Below are positions 28,618 through 43,100 of a stretch of DNA of 64,000 nt, in pieces (position 1 is the stretch's first letter; every line of letters starts with the position of its first letter). Origin of the DNA: Onchocerca volvulus (Eukaryota; Nematoda; Chromadorea; Rhabditida; Onchocercidae); assembly GCA_000499405.2 (NCBI GenBank), contig HG738137.1:9349459-9413458 (forward strand), given 5' to 3'. The notes beneath the pieces were generated by a model that did not search any database, was not told the DNA's origin, and worked only from the letters and a program-made list of their open reading frames with translations. Made by a program: the position numbers and the translations under genes.

Positions 28618-30412
28618 AAAGATTTAAATCCCACGCACGTTTCCTCCCTGAGATTCGTTACGCAACGTCAGCTTTAAAAAATATAAAAAGAGGCTGGACG
28701 AGTTGCAGAATACTTCAAATGTGGGAAATCGAGACTCGGCCGTGGGTTCAAAATACATGTACTTTGCACTTTAATTATATCCATTGTTGAATGATTTTTG
28801 GTAAGAGATAGTGCAAGTTATTTTATTGAAAATTTGAGAAAATATAAGGTAAGGAAGTACAAGTATAGATAGAATAATGCAGTTATGGTAGAATATAATA
28901 GGAATTATTCGATACAAATAATAGGAATTATAGAAATGAATAATGGGAATTAAAAAATAAGATTAAATAATGGCAATCATAGTTGTAAGAAGCATGATAT
29001 ATGTGTTAAATAGTAATTTGTATCGTATTATCTGTAACAAGAAATTTATTGATTGCATATATATTAAAGTCTTGAAGGGAATTTAATTTGAATATTTCAT
29101 TACGATTAACTATTATTTGATCCGTTATCATTTCTGCTAATTTCTTACCTAACAGTTCATTGATGAAAGGTAAAGGCTGGCTGAATAAGTTTTGTCATAT
29201 CATAAATTATATATTCTTTTAGAAATTCCAATTAATTCATTACGATTATTATCATACTTTGATTGATAAAAATAATCATTCATTTCTTCATTCATAAAAT
29301 AAAAGCACTTTTTTTTTTCTAAACATCAAAATGTCTGTCGTTTTTTTCAGTTTTTTTTTTCTTATTTCTTATATTATCCATACTTCTTAAATTGTAAAAG
29401 CAAATGAGTAATTTTACGAGAAATTAAAATTCAAAAATACAAGCTAAATGATATTCTTGAGTTAAATATGTGCAATATAAGAAAAAGTTTTATGATTTTT
29501 CAATTGAATTTTATCAAATTTTAAGGTTTTTAAATTAAAATTTAATACATTTACATTCCTGATTTTTCGTCACTTCGAATGGTAAAATGGTGTAAGTATT
29601 ATAGAATAAACCAACTTATTGATACAGTTGTTTCGTTTGTCATGTAAGTAAACAGCACGAATGATAGCAATCGAAAAAGTTAGGAATTTAGTTTATTTTG
29701 GTCTGTTTTTTCCATTCAAGTTCAAATGATTATTTTTCAAAATTCATCTTCGATGCTACGAATAGTAAAGCAAAATTGAATCAAATATGGCGCTTTTGTC
29801 AGTTATGTCACTCTTTTTGATTTAAATGATAAAAGTAGCTCTATAGTTGTATCATATCATATGAAATTAGTCTTAACACTTCAAAACTCAATTATTTTAG
29901 CTTTATTCTACATGATCATTATCTAAAGCAATAGTAATATGATCAAAATACGTTAATGCTTGGCTTGACATGATTATTGCCTAAATCTTTGAAATAACGA
30001 TTTTGAAATATCTGTATCTATGGAAAGAGCAAAACAAACTTCGATTACTTTTATTCCTTAAGTTCTGTATATTTATTCCATTTATTTAATTGTTGTTTTT
30101 TGTTTTTTCTTCAAGCATTGAGATGTAATAATGCTGTGAATCAGTGAAAAATGCATAAGTTCAAGAAATAATGGAATAAATGAAAACGATGTTTTTTTTC
30201 TTTATTTTTTTATTTTTTCGGATTCGAGTAAATTTTTTTGTTTCATTATATAAATAAGTAAAAGTAATCTGCAGGATTATTCTGATTAAAATAAAACCGT
30301 TATTTCGGTATCAATTAATCTTTTCTAAGTAACAAACCATGGTTTCCTCTTATGGAATTTGGTTTGAAATGGAAGATTTTACGAAAAATGTGATTTAGAA
30401 AATGCAACTGCA
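28618..30412. promoter_or_regulatory. Shared upstream region of the ERdj4-like (-) and SLC25A42-like (+) genes
   Basis: The 1.8-kb spacer has no recognisable exon. Close to the J-protein start, 28663-28670 read on the minus strand is TGACGTTG, near the UPRE/XBP1-type core TGACGTG. CCACG, an ERSE half-site, lies at 28631-28635. Both are short matches and could be chance. The rest is AT-rich with T and A homopolymers. Confidence 0.4.
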
Positions 30413-33354
30413 ATGTCGCAATCCGAAGAGGTAAATTCTTTTTTGCAGCTTTGAAAAATTAACCGTTATATAATTTTATGTGGTATCTACCTTTTTTGTT
30501 TTAGTAGAAAATTTAATATTGATTTGATGAGTTTTATCAGTTTATCCTTACAACTATTTAGGTATTAACGAATGTCTTCAAAAGCTTAAGGATCATTTTA
30601 TTCTGTTGTAAGCAAAATAATATTCCAATAACGTTTACTATTGGATCAATTCTTTCAAATGAAAAAAAAAATTGATTATTAAAATGAGTGTAGTAAATTG
30701 GTAAAAATGAAAATATAAGATTTAGTAATTTTCAGAAAAGAATATTCATATTTTAATGTTTAAATTCAATTATTTTGTGGGATTTTAATAGTAATTATTC
30801 TTAATCATCTATTCACTATTATGAATTACTTATATTCTTAAGAAAATTGTTATAAATACGGAAAAATAAAAGTTAGATATGTACTTCTTGATGTGTGGAA
30901 AAGTAAAATTGAGTTTGGTATATTAATCAAAATCAGTCTACAGTATTTTTCATCAGAAATTATAAATTTTTTAGATGATACTTTGTTACTTTCGCCTTGA
31001 TTCTCATTGATCAATTTTCTTTTTTTTTTTTTTACATTCTCAGATAAATCGATCAGGTCGATCAATATTTGCGTCATTGGCAGCTGGAGCATGCGCTGGT
31101 GCCATAGCCAAAACTACTATTGCACCGCTTGATCGTACAAAGATTAATTTTCAAAGTAATTTTTTATCTTGTTTCATATCGGAAGTCTGTTTAAAAAAAC
31201 CAAACTTATTAAGGATAATTTCTTTTTTCTTTCGATTTCTTCCAAAGTGACAATAGAAGTGCGATATTTAATTTAGTTTCTGGGAACGCTCACTATTCCA
31301 TGAAGTCAGCTTTTAATTTTATCAAAAATACATACGAAACAACTGGTCTAATTTCTCTATGGCGTGGCAATTCGGCAATGATGGTACGCATTGTACCGTA
31401 TGCAGTAATTCAATTTGGTGCTCATGAAGAGATCAAACACATACTACGGGTTGATAAAGATGGGTAACAGTTTTCTGATCTGTTTCGGTGATAAGTATTG
31501 ACAAGATCTTTTGTAATATTTCATTTTGTTTGAATTGTCTTAAGGTTTTATGCATCAGCTTTTGTTTATAGTATATCATTTAGGCCTTCGGAAAAATCCC
31601 ATTTACTCTACTTTGTAATTCATCTTACGGACTTATCACTTTCAGCATTCTTTAAATTTAATATTATTCTTTCATTTTATCATGGAGAATTTCAGGAATG
31701 TGTTTGCTTTGCTGTTTGATCTTTGTCAAAAAGATGTAAAATTTCATATAGGAGATTTCATTTATCATGCTAAAATGAGATTTGAAATTACGATTAACTT
31801 CTAGTCATTTAGAAAGAGAACTCCAGTAAAGCGTTACATTGCGGGATCCTTAGCAGGAGTGGTTGGAACAATATGTACATATCCACTGGATACAGCTAAA
31901 GCACGTTTAGCTACATCAACTGCCGATGAATATAGTTCTTTATTAGCTGTTTTCATCAAAGATTATCAGAGATATGGTATCAGGTATGTGATTTGGAAAT
32001 AATTATGCTATTTCTTTTCGTATTATACTCGAATTCATTGATTTATACATCATTATGTGACACTAGTTAATGTACGCACGAATTATCTTTTGGAGCATAT
32101 GATTAAGTATAATTAAAGAAATTGTCAAAAATATCAGCAAAAAAAAAAAAAACGATATACTTGTAGTTTCGGAATAATATGCTACGTAATAGCTTAATAA
32201 TTTGCGGATATTTTATTTGCAGAACGTTTTACAACGGTTTACTTCCAGCCTTGTTGGGAGTTATACCTTACGCAGGAGCCAGTTTTTTTATTTTTGAAAC
32301 ACTCAAATTATTTTATTTCGGTGAATTTTCTAATTAAATTTTATTTTATATCCAGTTCTTTCATTGCTTTTTTATAAGAGGAAGGAGAAAATAATCAATG
32401 ATGATATCGGTAGTTAAATCTGATTTCAAATTTCGAAAATTTATCTGTCCAAAAATTGTTTGTTGCTTTTTTATATCCATTGTGAAAAATGGATATCTAA
32501 AAATAAATTTAGCAGTCAATATTATTCTCAGTGTGATAATATTGATTACTCAACGAATAAGCAAGCCATGTAGATCATATTGAAAACTCAGTGGAGTAAT
32601 CAAATAAAGTACTGAAATTTAATAAGAAAGTGGTATGAAAACTGTTATGTTTTTCTTTCTATTCGTTTTCTTTTTTATAAATTTTTTCAAATGATTTGTC
32701 AAAATATTATCATTTCAAAATGAAGTCCTCAGCTAATTGAAAAGTTTAATTTTATTCCAGAAAAAACGAACAGGGAAGTGCCATCTTTGTATCGCCTTGT
32801 GTTTGGTGGTTTTGCTGGTTTAGTTGGTCAATCCTCATCTTATCCATTCGATATTGTGCGACGTCGCATGCAGACATTCCGTATTCCTAATGGGCATAAT
32901 GTTTTCTATAGTCTCTATATAATCGGAAAGACTGAAGGTATCAAAAATGGTCTTTATAAAGGTCTCAGTTTAAATTGGATCAAAGTAAGTCCTAATTTAA
33001 TTAGCATTGTTGATTAAATTGATTCACTTATCATCCGAGGGTTTGGTCTGTCTGCCTTATGCCGATTCTTTTAGCTGTCCTTATCGCAATATTTCTGCTT
33101 TCCGAATCTTATATGCAAGATTGATCGTTTCTTCAGTTTAAAAAATACATTTGAAAGTTAAGATTCTGATACTGAGAGTAAGAAAACAATTCTATAAAAG
33201 CTGCGGTTATATAAGAAAACTTAAATATTGAAAATCAAAATTACAAAGTTAACAATTAGAAATTGTATTGTTTCAGGGACCGATTGCAGTTGGCATTAGT
33301 TTTACAGTGTATGACTATGCTTATATGTACATCAATCTACTATTGAAAACTTGA
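30413..33354 (+). CDS. Mitochondrial carrier, SLC25A42-like (CoA / adenine nucleotide)
   Basis: An inner-membrane solute carrier. SLC25A42 members exchange CoA and related nucleotides across the mitochondrial inner membrane. Seven exons (30413-30430, 31044-31155, 31277-31463, 31813-31983, 32223-32320, 32761-32984, 33277-33354) give 888 nt, 295 residues, all in phase. Three repeats carry the carrier signature Px[DE]xx[KR]: PLDRTK at 34-39, PLDTAK at 130-135 and PFDIVR at 224-229. Family-specific blocks include [37 protein letters not shown] and [13 protein letters not shown], the last close to the human SLC25A42 C-terminus. The ATG lies in a tiny six-codon exon; an overlapping ATG at 30404 is out of phase. 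Other CoA-type SLC25 members (A16) are the main alternative. Confidence 0.92.
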
Positions 33355-36300
33355 CGAAATTTCGAAGCGATAGTAATTAAAAATTTGAATGGAATTTTAG
33401 AATCACATATTTCTCAGATAATTGAATTAAAACGTGATAAATGCTTATGTGCTTTGCATGCTTGATTTCTTTTTTTTACATATTGTCAGAAAAAAACTTA
33501 TTCTAAGTCATAAAATTTGAAAAACTTATAAATTTCAAGTTGCAAAATTTTAAGTTACGGCTTATTTCCCGAATAAATTAGGAAATTAAAATTCTGTTTT
33601 TGTCATAATTGAAGTTATTTATCGATTTTTTAATTTCATTCTGAAATAATTTATTGATTTTTTCATTCTAGCTCGGTTGTTCAGTGCAATTCTGATGATC
33701 TTATGCAATTTTTTATTGCAATTCCGATAATTTTAATATATATTACTTTGCTGATACTATTGTAGCAACACATTTAAATGATAATCCGTCCATGAGTTAA
33801 TTTCCTTGGGTTCATAGATGCAAAGCATGGAACTGTTTCATTTAGCTCATCTATTCTGAACTTATAGATCATTTTTATTATCTAGCGCCTTTTCAGCGTC
33901 TAGATTTAAATTGGATTTGAAAATTCACAAATCTTATAAAAAATCGTCTTTTTTTTTCAAACTAATGGAAAGCTGCGAAATTTTAATTTTAATACATTTG
34001 TATCTAGTTTTATGAATTCGAGTAGTTCTTTAGAAGTTTATATTGCTCAATTTTTTCGCCGTGTCCATTTGTTTCAATATTATTCCGAGGTAAAATGAAG
34101 TCATTATTCCAAAGTAACATGAGGTCATCAGTTTGGTTTTTTTTGCAATATTGCAATTTTGCGTTTTATAAACTTTTGTCTAAGAATTAACATTTATTCT
34201 GTGAGTTCTAGTGTAAAAAATGTACTGTATTATCATGTGATAATATCCACTCATTTATGGTCTTACAATTTTCCACTAGGTAATGATGTTATTTAAATTT
34301 AATAGAATTTGTTTCTGAGAATACATCCAGCAGTTTTTATTTTCTATCATATAACTATCAGCTTATGCGTATTAGCTTATTAATAGATTTTATTCAAGAT
34401 GTAATCTTAAAAAATTTGTGCAGTAATATAGATCAAACTGTTGAGACTGTGATTAAAATGATCAGAAATTGAATAACAAAAGAAGTAATTTTAGAGCAAA
34501 AATTCTTATCCACATGCATATTTTTTAATTACATTCTTTCAATCTGATTGGCTTCTCACATTTTTTAATTAATTTTTTATCAGTTTATTTAAATTTTATT
34601 AAAAATTCACGACAGGCTAAATATTTTTTTTGGATTCCAAAATTTAAAATTGGCAAATTTTTTTCATCTTACAAAAAAAGGAAAGAAATTCCCGAAGTTG
34701 GTTTGTAGCAGTTTTTACCAAGTTTTTCATAGTTATAATTAGAAATCATCTCTCAGAATACAATAGAATCATCTTTCGTAGTTATAATAGAATTGTCTTT
34801 CGGGATATCTTTCATTTCATTTCTTCCACATCTATGACAGTGTATTTTTTAACAGTAATAAATCTAATTGTAATGATGTCTGCCATTTAAATAATTTTAT
34901 AAGTTAATAATGAAGTAGCAGTATCTTGGCTTAAAATAGCAAGATATAGTTATAATAAATAAGCTTTAATCTTCTCGTTTCATTGAGTTAATAGAAATCC
35001 AACAAATAATAACATATTAGAGAAAAGTTAGTTCTTATAATAAATGATAATTCTTTTTTCCAGTACAAATGCTTCATTTGTATTTATTTAACTATTGTAT
35101 GATTTCTTATCATATTGATATGTTATGAAGTTGTATTTTCATATCATAAATTTGTGATATTTTCCTTTTTTTTTTTCCTTGCTAAATAAGTGCAATTGAA
35201 TATTTTTGAAATAACGCTGTCTGAAAATTGTTATAAATGCATTAAAGTTGCTAGATATTTGCATGATTTGAATTCATGCATAAAATTATGAATGCTAATG
35301 TATAAATCAAGTCGATCAAAGTTCCAGCCTTAGTTTATTATATTTATTTCAAGCGATGAGAAAAGAAAAAATAACAACAATAAACTGTGGGCATGGAATT
35401 GATTGTTTGAACATTTAAAAGTTTGAAATATCAAACGATCATTGGAAATGAGTTTTTTTTTCTGATTTTTCTTTTTTTTTTTCGAATCAATTTTCGGAAC
35501 TTTATCTTGAATTTAAACGGCTGTTATTCGAAAAGGAAAACGGATAAAGGAACTATGTAAATATTACTATTGATTTATCCAATTTGTAAAATAACCGTTT
35601 GATTAATTGTTAAGATTTAGTGATTAATGGTTACAAGTAAATTGTTCATAATTTACGATCGAATAATTTTAGTTGAATAGGATTATCAGACCGTGAAATT
35701 TAGATTTCACATGATTTGTCTTTTAAATGCATTGATTATTACACAACTTTTATTTCATGTAAAGTGTTAAAGGTTGCAAATTCAATTTCTGCCACAGAAA
35801 TGTTGCTGATTGCACCTGTTATTATAATTAATCTGAAAATAATTAATGATCAATTAATTTTTAGATTTGATTTGTTTTTTATCACGATTATTAAAGTAAT
35901 ATTTGTCATCGCTGTATTTGCAGCACTAATTAATTATTGATCATTAGTTAATTAATCATCAACCATTGAAACAAGCTATTGATAGTATCCTAAAATTATG
36001 TATTATGTAACCTATCCAGAATTATTTTTATAAATCTATACTGACTAATATTAACTAGTATTATCTAAAAAAAAAAAAAAATTTCTGATTATTTTCATTT
36101 CAAAAACATATTGAAACAATGCTGATTAGTATAGCATAAAGTTATTAATGTTTTTTTGAGCATTGCTATGACGTATTGAATTAGTCAATGACTAATTGAA
36201 GTTTGCGTAAAAAGAAATTTTTTCTACTAAAAATTTGATTTATTTAAATACAAATGATTTTCTGATTACCATTTATTTGCAAATCAATTTTGCAGAATGA

Positions 36301-37122
36301 TTGTTTGCAAGCACTTTTGCAACGTTTCAATGAGTAAATTGCACTTTATATATAAATTTGAAACGATTCTTCCTATATCTCTTAACTTTATGATCCTTGC
36401 TAAGATTGCTTTTCACTAATCGAGGGAAGAATGAAAGATTATCTATGAAATTGTTGAATTATTTTGTTTCAAATTTGGCGCTGGAATAGTAAATTTCATT
36501 GCGGCACCGGCAAAGTTATTTTACTGTATTATGTTGCAAATTTAACTCATTGATCTCCTTGAGTGAATTGGTGAAAGTCCGTTTATCGGTATTATTTTCC
36601 GTTAGGATATTTTTTTGCTGGGACGATGGGTGTTTTTAGATTTGTATTTGAAGATCTTTTTCCGTGTATTTATATTTTGTTTGAAATAGCTTTATTATTG
36701 AAGTTTTGTAATCACAAGAAATCACCATATGTTCACATTTTGTTTAGTTTTTACCATTTAAACTATGGTAATGATTTTGGTGCTTCAAATTAGGTTCAGA
36801 TGTTAAGACTATGGAATGGTAATGTTTTTAGCATAAAAATGTTGATTTAATTTCGGAAAATTTCAATAAATTTTGGAAAAGAAGTAAAAAACTGGAAAAA
36901 ATTCGAGTAATCAATAAATGAATCATTTTAGTAGCTTTTTCAGTTTATTTATTAAATAATTTCAACAACTAATAGAAGTACTTAAGTTTCAATTGAATTG
37001 CTTAATATTGTAATCTGATACAGATGAATTTCGTAATTATGAAATATTTCAGGATTAAGAATTATTTTCATCCAATCAACATCTGTAGAAGTGGAAACTT
37101 TTAAAATAACGATAACAATAGA
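33355..37122. other. Intergenic between carrier and PWWP genes, no gene recognised
   Basis: A 3.8-kb AT-rich spacer. Short open frames such as 35716-35940 are hydrophobic and low in complexity and show no family motif. A loosely self-complementary AT stretch lies near 35928-35956. Near 34730-34800 a short sequence around TAGTTATAAT and GTCTTTCG is imperfectly repeated. The promoter of the PWWP gene presumably lies in its last part. Confidence 0.5.
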
Positions 37123-40100
37123 ATGGGACGACGACCTGTGAGAAATTCAGCACCAACGAGTAAGCTTTCTTAATTTTGCCCGTAATATTTTCTGTGAATC
37201 ATTACTAAATTATTGATTTATTTTTAATTTCAATAATATGTGCTTCGTAATAATGTCAACAGCGACTTGGTAAGAAATGATAACTTAGCATTTGAAAAAG
37301 TCCTCTGTACATTTCCTTTACTGAACTCCAATGCTTTATAATGTACAGCATCTCAGCCTTTTTTTTTCAAAAAAATATCGACGATCGATTACTGATAAAG
37401 AAGATTGATTAGATATTGCCTTACGATTAAATATTGCTTTACTATTGATTAGATATTACTTTACGTACTCTTTCTGTAACGTTAGGTACCTTTCATTGAA
37501 ACATTTTAACCGTTCACGTTGGTCGGATTCTGAATTATGTTACATGTTATTTTATTTTGTTAAATTCAGTTCTTTCGTTTAGTCATATAAAATAAGTGTT
37601 TTTGTGTATCTTTATGCATATATACATGTGACAATCGATTCAGTTTCTGATATGTTTAGTCCTTCAATTTTTGATGTATTGTCCTCATAGCTATTTAAGT
37701 AAGCAACGCAGGATATTGTGATGATATATGTCACGGCTTAGTTTACTGACATCGATGATATGTATCACGTCTCAGTTTGCTGGCATCGATGATATGCATC
37801 ACGGTTTAGTTTGCTGGCATCAAGTACGACTAGAATAATGAACATTTTTGTTCGATGAACATTGAAGATAGATTATTTTTCGGAAAAGCCTTCATTTTGA
37901 TCGGTGAAAATTTCAATTGACAGCTTTCTTTTTTTTTAGCTGATTTAAAAGCTGGCGACGTAGTTTGGGCTCCATATCGGCGTTTCCCAGAATGGCCAGC
38001 ACTGGTTTGTTTTTATTGTGCTGCTGATATTGACAATATGATTTATTCTTTCGTTAAACAAATCTCTTCTTAATTTTGATGTTCAAAGCTAGTATTCAAT
38101 AGAATATTGAAAATAGAATTCGATAGATAGCAAATTTCAGGTTCGTTGCGTTTATCCAAAAAAAGTCACTTATACATTTTTGCCAATTGACGAAACTTCA
38201 AATTCGAAATCGTCAATTTTCAGCTGTCCTCCGCAAAAGCTTCGACTTTTAACTGGCAATGAACCTGTTAGTTTTCTTTTTAAATTATTAAATTTATGAT
38301 CTGTTTGAAATTCGTAATTTCGGTTAATATTGTCTTAATCTATTATAGTTGCCAGCTGGAGCGAAAAATGACATGAAAGAAGCCTACAAAGCAGCACTTG
38401 AAATATTGAAAAAAAGCGGACTTTTAAGTGCAGATCATCAGATGTCAGGTGCAGTCTTTATATCAGATTTAGTTTGAAGTTCTTTGAGAGAATAAAAAGA
38501 TTGGAGTTTTTTAGTGAAAATCCGACTCTGGTATAAAAAAATATTAACATGAACTGAGGCTCATATCTCAAAATAGGTTACTTGATAGGCAGTAATTGAT
38601 CCTTCAAACTAAAAAACGAAGTAGAAGTTTATCGGTGTCGAGTAAATAAATAAAGATTTATTTGAAGAATAGAGGCGTTTAAGGAAGTGGACTTTCAGCC
38701 AAAACATTTTCTTAACCTAAAAATACTTTATCATTACTTATAATAATCATTTCTTTAGAAGAATTATCAACGTTTAAAGCGAGTGAAATCAATAAGCAGA
38801 GCGTTCTGGGTGACCTTGTGAGGAAGACTAAGAAAGACAGCGATGCAGCAAGTAGTGGTGATACAGCAAGCAATGCAAGCGCGCCGCACGTTTGGGGTAT
38901 TGGTGAAGTTGTCTGGCTCAGTATGCCGAATCATTCAGAATGGCCAGTTGTGGTAAATTTTGATGAAATTGAATGAGTAATGAAAAAAAATTTATCTCAC
39001 TTGGTACTTATTCTAATTAAATTATTCAGATTCTATTGAAATCTTTTAGTTACTTTTTTTTAAATTGTTAGTGTTAATGAGAAGGTTTTCCTTGGATAAG
39101 CCAGAACAGAATTTTGATTTATATGAAATCATTAGCCATTTGTATTTTGCCTACTGGTATTCTTACATATATAGTGATATTATGAAATATTTGCAAAATA
39201 AAATGGATTTCAGATCCGTGAATTGAAGAAAAAATTTGCTATGGTTGATGCTTTTCCGCTCAAATTTAACTGTAAACCTGAACGTTACCCATTGAGTGCT
39301 TGTCAGAAATTTGAATTAACAGGCAAAAATCTGGAAGCTGCTATCAGAAAGGTTTTTTTTTTCTTAACATTAGTTTTTTTATTCGTTAGGCAAGCGAAAG
39401 CTTATTGAGTTTGTATTTTTAAAAATGGCTCGAAATTTGAATTATATTGTCATATGTTTTAGGTGATATTCGTTCCGAAATTTTAGAATTGAAAATTTAG
39501 ATTTAGAAATTAGAGAAATGCCGGGTTTTCGACTCTCTCAATCAGCCTTACGGCATCACGATTGCTATTACTGTTGCAATTTATTATTTCCATGTATACC
39601 TTTTAACTCTGTATCACATTCTTCAGTATTTTGCTTTTATTTACCAGTTGAATCATTCTTATATTTATCAATTTCTGTTTTTGATTTTTCTTATTAATGG
39701 ATAAGCGCATTGTCTGGTCATTCCAGCTTTTGATTGATCTCACTAGTTTTCGTATCTCCAAGATATACTACTTTATTAATTTGTAGTTTGGATGATGACC
39801 TTGAATTACTTAGCATTATATGCTAATTGATTCATTATTAAAACTACAAATTGACGAAGTAGTATATTTTACCATATAATGCTACTAATTTTTTAGGAAA
39901 GAAATTGCGAACTACGAATGGCTCTTCAAAGTGTAATGAAATATTTCAAACGCAGAGAACAAATGAATATTATGGAGAAATCGGACACAGAGGATAATGA
40001 AGCAGCAAAAATTGAAGTTGAAAGTGATGCGCAACAAGGACGTGATAGAAAAGGTAGAAATACTACTGGTGGCTTGAAAGAAGAATTGAAGTCGATTGAT

Positions 40101-43100
40101 GGTGAGGCAGAAGCAAAATTAGCTGGAATGTTAAAGGAGGGAGAAAATAAACGCGATGGTGAATTTCAGTGCATTTGATAACTTTTTGGTCATAGGCATG
40201 TTTTAAAAAAATTTGAACTGAGAAAATTTCTGCATGTTTCCTTTCTGGTAAGATTGTGAAAGATATTATTCATTTCTAGAGTGAATAAAATATAAAACGT
40301 GATAGTTTCTTAGAAAAAATCAAATGATCTGGGAACATAGATAAAGGAATACGGGTAATGAAAAAGTTATTGAATATTGAAAAACCAGTTCAAGCAGAAA
40401 AGTTTTAGGTAAGAGACATATGGATAAATCATCATCGCCAGCTGCAAAAAGACCAAAATTCTCGGATGTTATGAAGGATTTAGAAACCGAATTAAGCGAA
40501 AAGCTGGAAAATTTAAGTAAAGGTGATCTAGCTTGGATTAATCGAGCACGAAGTGGTCGTATCGTCAAGTGGCCTATTCTAGTATGTCGTTTTTATCATT
40601 ATTTTTAATTTCATATTTGTTTTTTCCTTGATAAGTAATGCAATTAGGGAAATAATCAATTTATAATCTTTGCATCAATAAATCTCTTTGTTACAATTCG
40701 GAGAGAAAGATCAATCTCATCCGTTTTATGCTCTATCTGGTGCAATTATTTAAATTTTCTTTGACAGTGATAAATTTCATTAGCATCATGTTTAAAGTTG
40801 ATTTATATCAAATTTCGTCAATATTATGCTCTTTCTTAGTTAAGTTATTTTTAGCTGGATTTTTTGCAGTTATCCAAATTTGAATTTGTATTTCATCCAA
40901 ATTTTCGTTTCATGCGAATAATCGATAATGTATCTTGATCCATGGCAGTCATTATTTATGTTTTATGTTTAGGTTTTGAAAGTAGACAATGTCAATAAAT
41001 CGTGTGTTTGCACTGAGTTACCATTGGATGATATGTCGGCCAATGCAGAATGGTAAGTTGTTAAAATGCTTTATATTTATTATATATCAAGTATTGCTAA
41101 ACATTTAACTTGGAAAAAAGTTGGCTGTGGCTAAATCTATCATTATGCAATAAAATTTTTTGTTTAGGTGTCTCAATTCTGAAAAGACCCGCGTGGTGCA
41201 GTTGAAAAATATTTATCTATATGACACGGTGGAGGCAAAGGTTGATGTAAGTTGAAGAGTTTGCTGCTACTTAAATTAATGACGCTTTACACTGTTTTGT
41301 CTTCATTGTTTTGCACGAATTAGTGTCTTGTTTGATATTCTTCAACCACTACTAATTTGAATAATATTCATTTTGGATTCTGTGCTTCAAACCAGTGAAG
41401 CTTCAAACCAGCTAATAACTTCAAGCAATTTCCGAAGCTTTGCGAATATTGTCTTCTGGTGAAGGTGTTCTAAGAGAACTTTATTATTTAGTAAAATTTA
41501 TCTCTTGTTTTCATTGATTATATTGTTGCATTGATGACTGTCATTCTCTTTTGTCGTGGATTTCCTGTCATGCATGAACATGAACAAAACGCTGAAAACA
41601 TTTTAAATTTGATAAAATATACCGATCTGAATCATGGATTGATATTCATTAACATCCGAAATCAGTAGAAATCGATGAAACTACCAGTTTCCAATGTACT
41701 ATTTTTTAAATTTTCTTAACATCGATGATCGTATTTGAGGAGATTGAAGACGAAGAACTGAAGGCAGCTATCCAGCAGGCTGATGAAATTGCTGAAGGCA
41801 GTTATCGACCTTTTGATGATGAACGCAACAGTTTTGATAAGAACGGTATAATTAAAATATATTTTGCGATAATTATTATGTACCCGTGCACTGAACGCAT
41901 AATGAACCATTATATTTTATAAGTCTCTCTAATCATCAGAATGCGACTGCATTAAGTTTACGATCATATAATGATAGATTTGAGAAATTACTATGCTGGC
42001 TTGCAAAACATAAATGTAACTTGTACTGGTTTTCGGCATGGTATATAATAAACGATCAGATAATTAGTATATTCCAGGAAATTCAAGCATCCGAGAAAAT
42101 GGATGCAAAACTGCATCAAGCAATGTGTTGTCACCTAAAGAAATCTTACGATTATGCAAATCGGAAATGTGTGCAAGACATTTGATGGCTATTTGGACTG
42201 GTCAGTTCACGTGCATACGTCATGCTGGCTATGAACCACCAGTTATAGCACCGCTGCACTTTGAATTAAATATTGGTTAGTTTGATAAATGAAATAACAG
42301 TAATCCATTTCATGATAATCAGAAGATAAGAGTAGTGAGTATATACGTTCCAAATGGCCAAAGTCCCAGATTCTCATGCGTTTTGCATACAAACTTAAGT
42401 TTCTGGTAATTTATATGAAAAAATAAGCGATTTATTAAAGAATGAAGAGCTAACTATTGTAGCTGATGATTATAATGTTGCGCTAGATGTAAAGTAGTGA
42501 ATTTATGTTTGTTTGATTTCAAAATTTTGATTTTCTAATTTTAATCAAAAAAAATCTGGTTTTTCCAAGAATTTGAATTTGATTTGTTCAAATTTCAAAG
42601 TTTTTGGGATCATTTTATAAGAATATTTATAAGCATTCAAATTCTCTAGTGATTTTAATTATTTATCGACTTTTTCTTTTTTTTTTTTTTCAGGAGATTT
42701 ATTACCAGAAACAGATGCGATCTCCTTAGTTGAGCATTTAGATGCAACTGTTGCTAAATTCAAGGATGCAATGAAATCGTCATTACGACGGCTGCACTAT
42801 ATTATCACGGTTGCGGTGCCAGAAGCAATAATTTTTGCCATTACGCAGGTTTCTTTTTGACTGATACATTATCAGTATTGAATATTGTTTGATAAAAAAA
42901 GATTTAAGATATTACGGAATCCTATTTCATATTGCTTTGATATATATTCAAGATAATTCGAACTGGGTAATCACCAGTTTTACCGGAAAGTGAAACATAT
43001 ACAAGCTGATCAAGTTTGTAAATCCAAAATAATGTATGGCATAATTTATGTCAAACTTATGAAAATGAAAACTACCGTTGAATTTGTTTGTTTTAATAGA

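Noticed and set aside
31277..31463. Possible separate carrier gene or pseudogene fragments instead of one gene
   Set aside because: All seven exons join in phase and hold exactly three carrier repeats, so one intact gene is the better explanation.
35716..35940. Plus-strand 74-codon hydrophobic open frame
   Set aside because: Low-complexity Ile/Phe/Leu content typical of AT-rich random sequence; no motif, no splice context.
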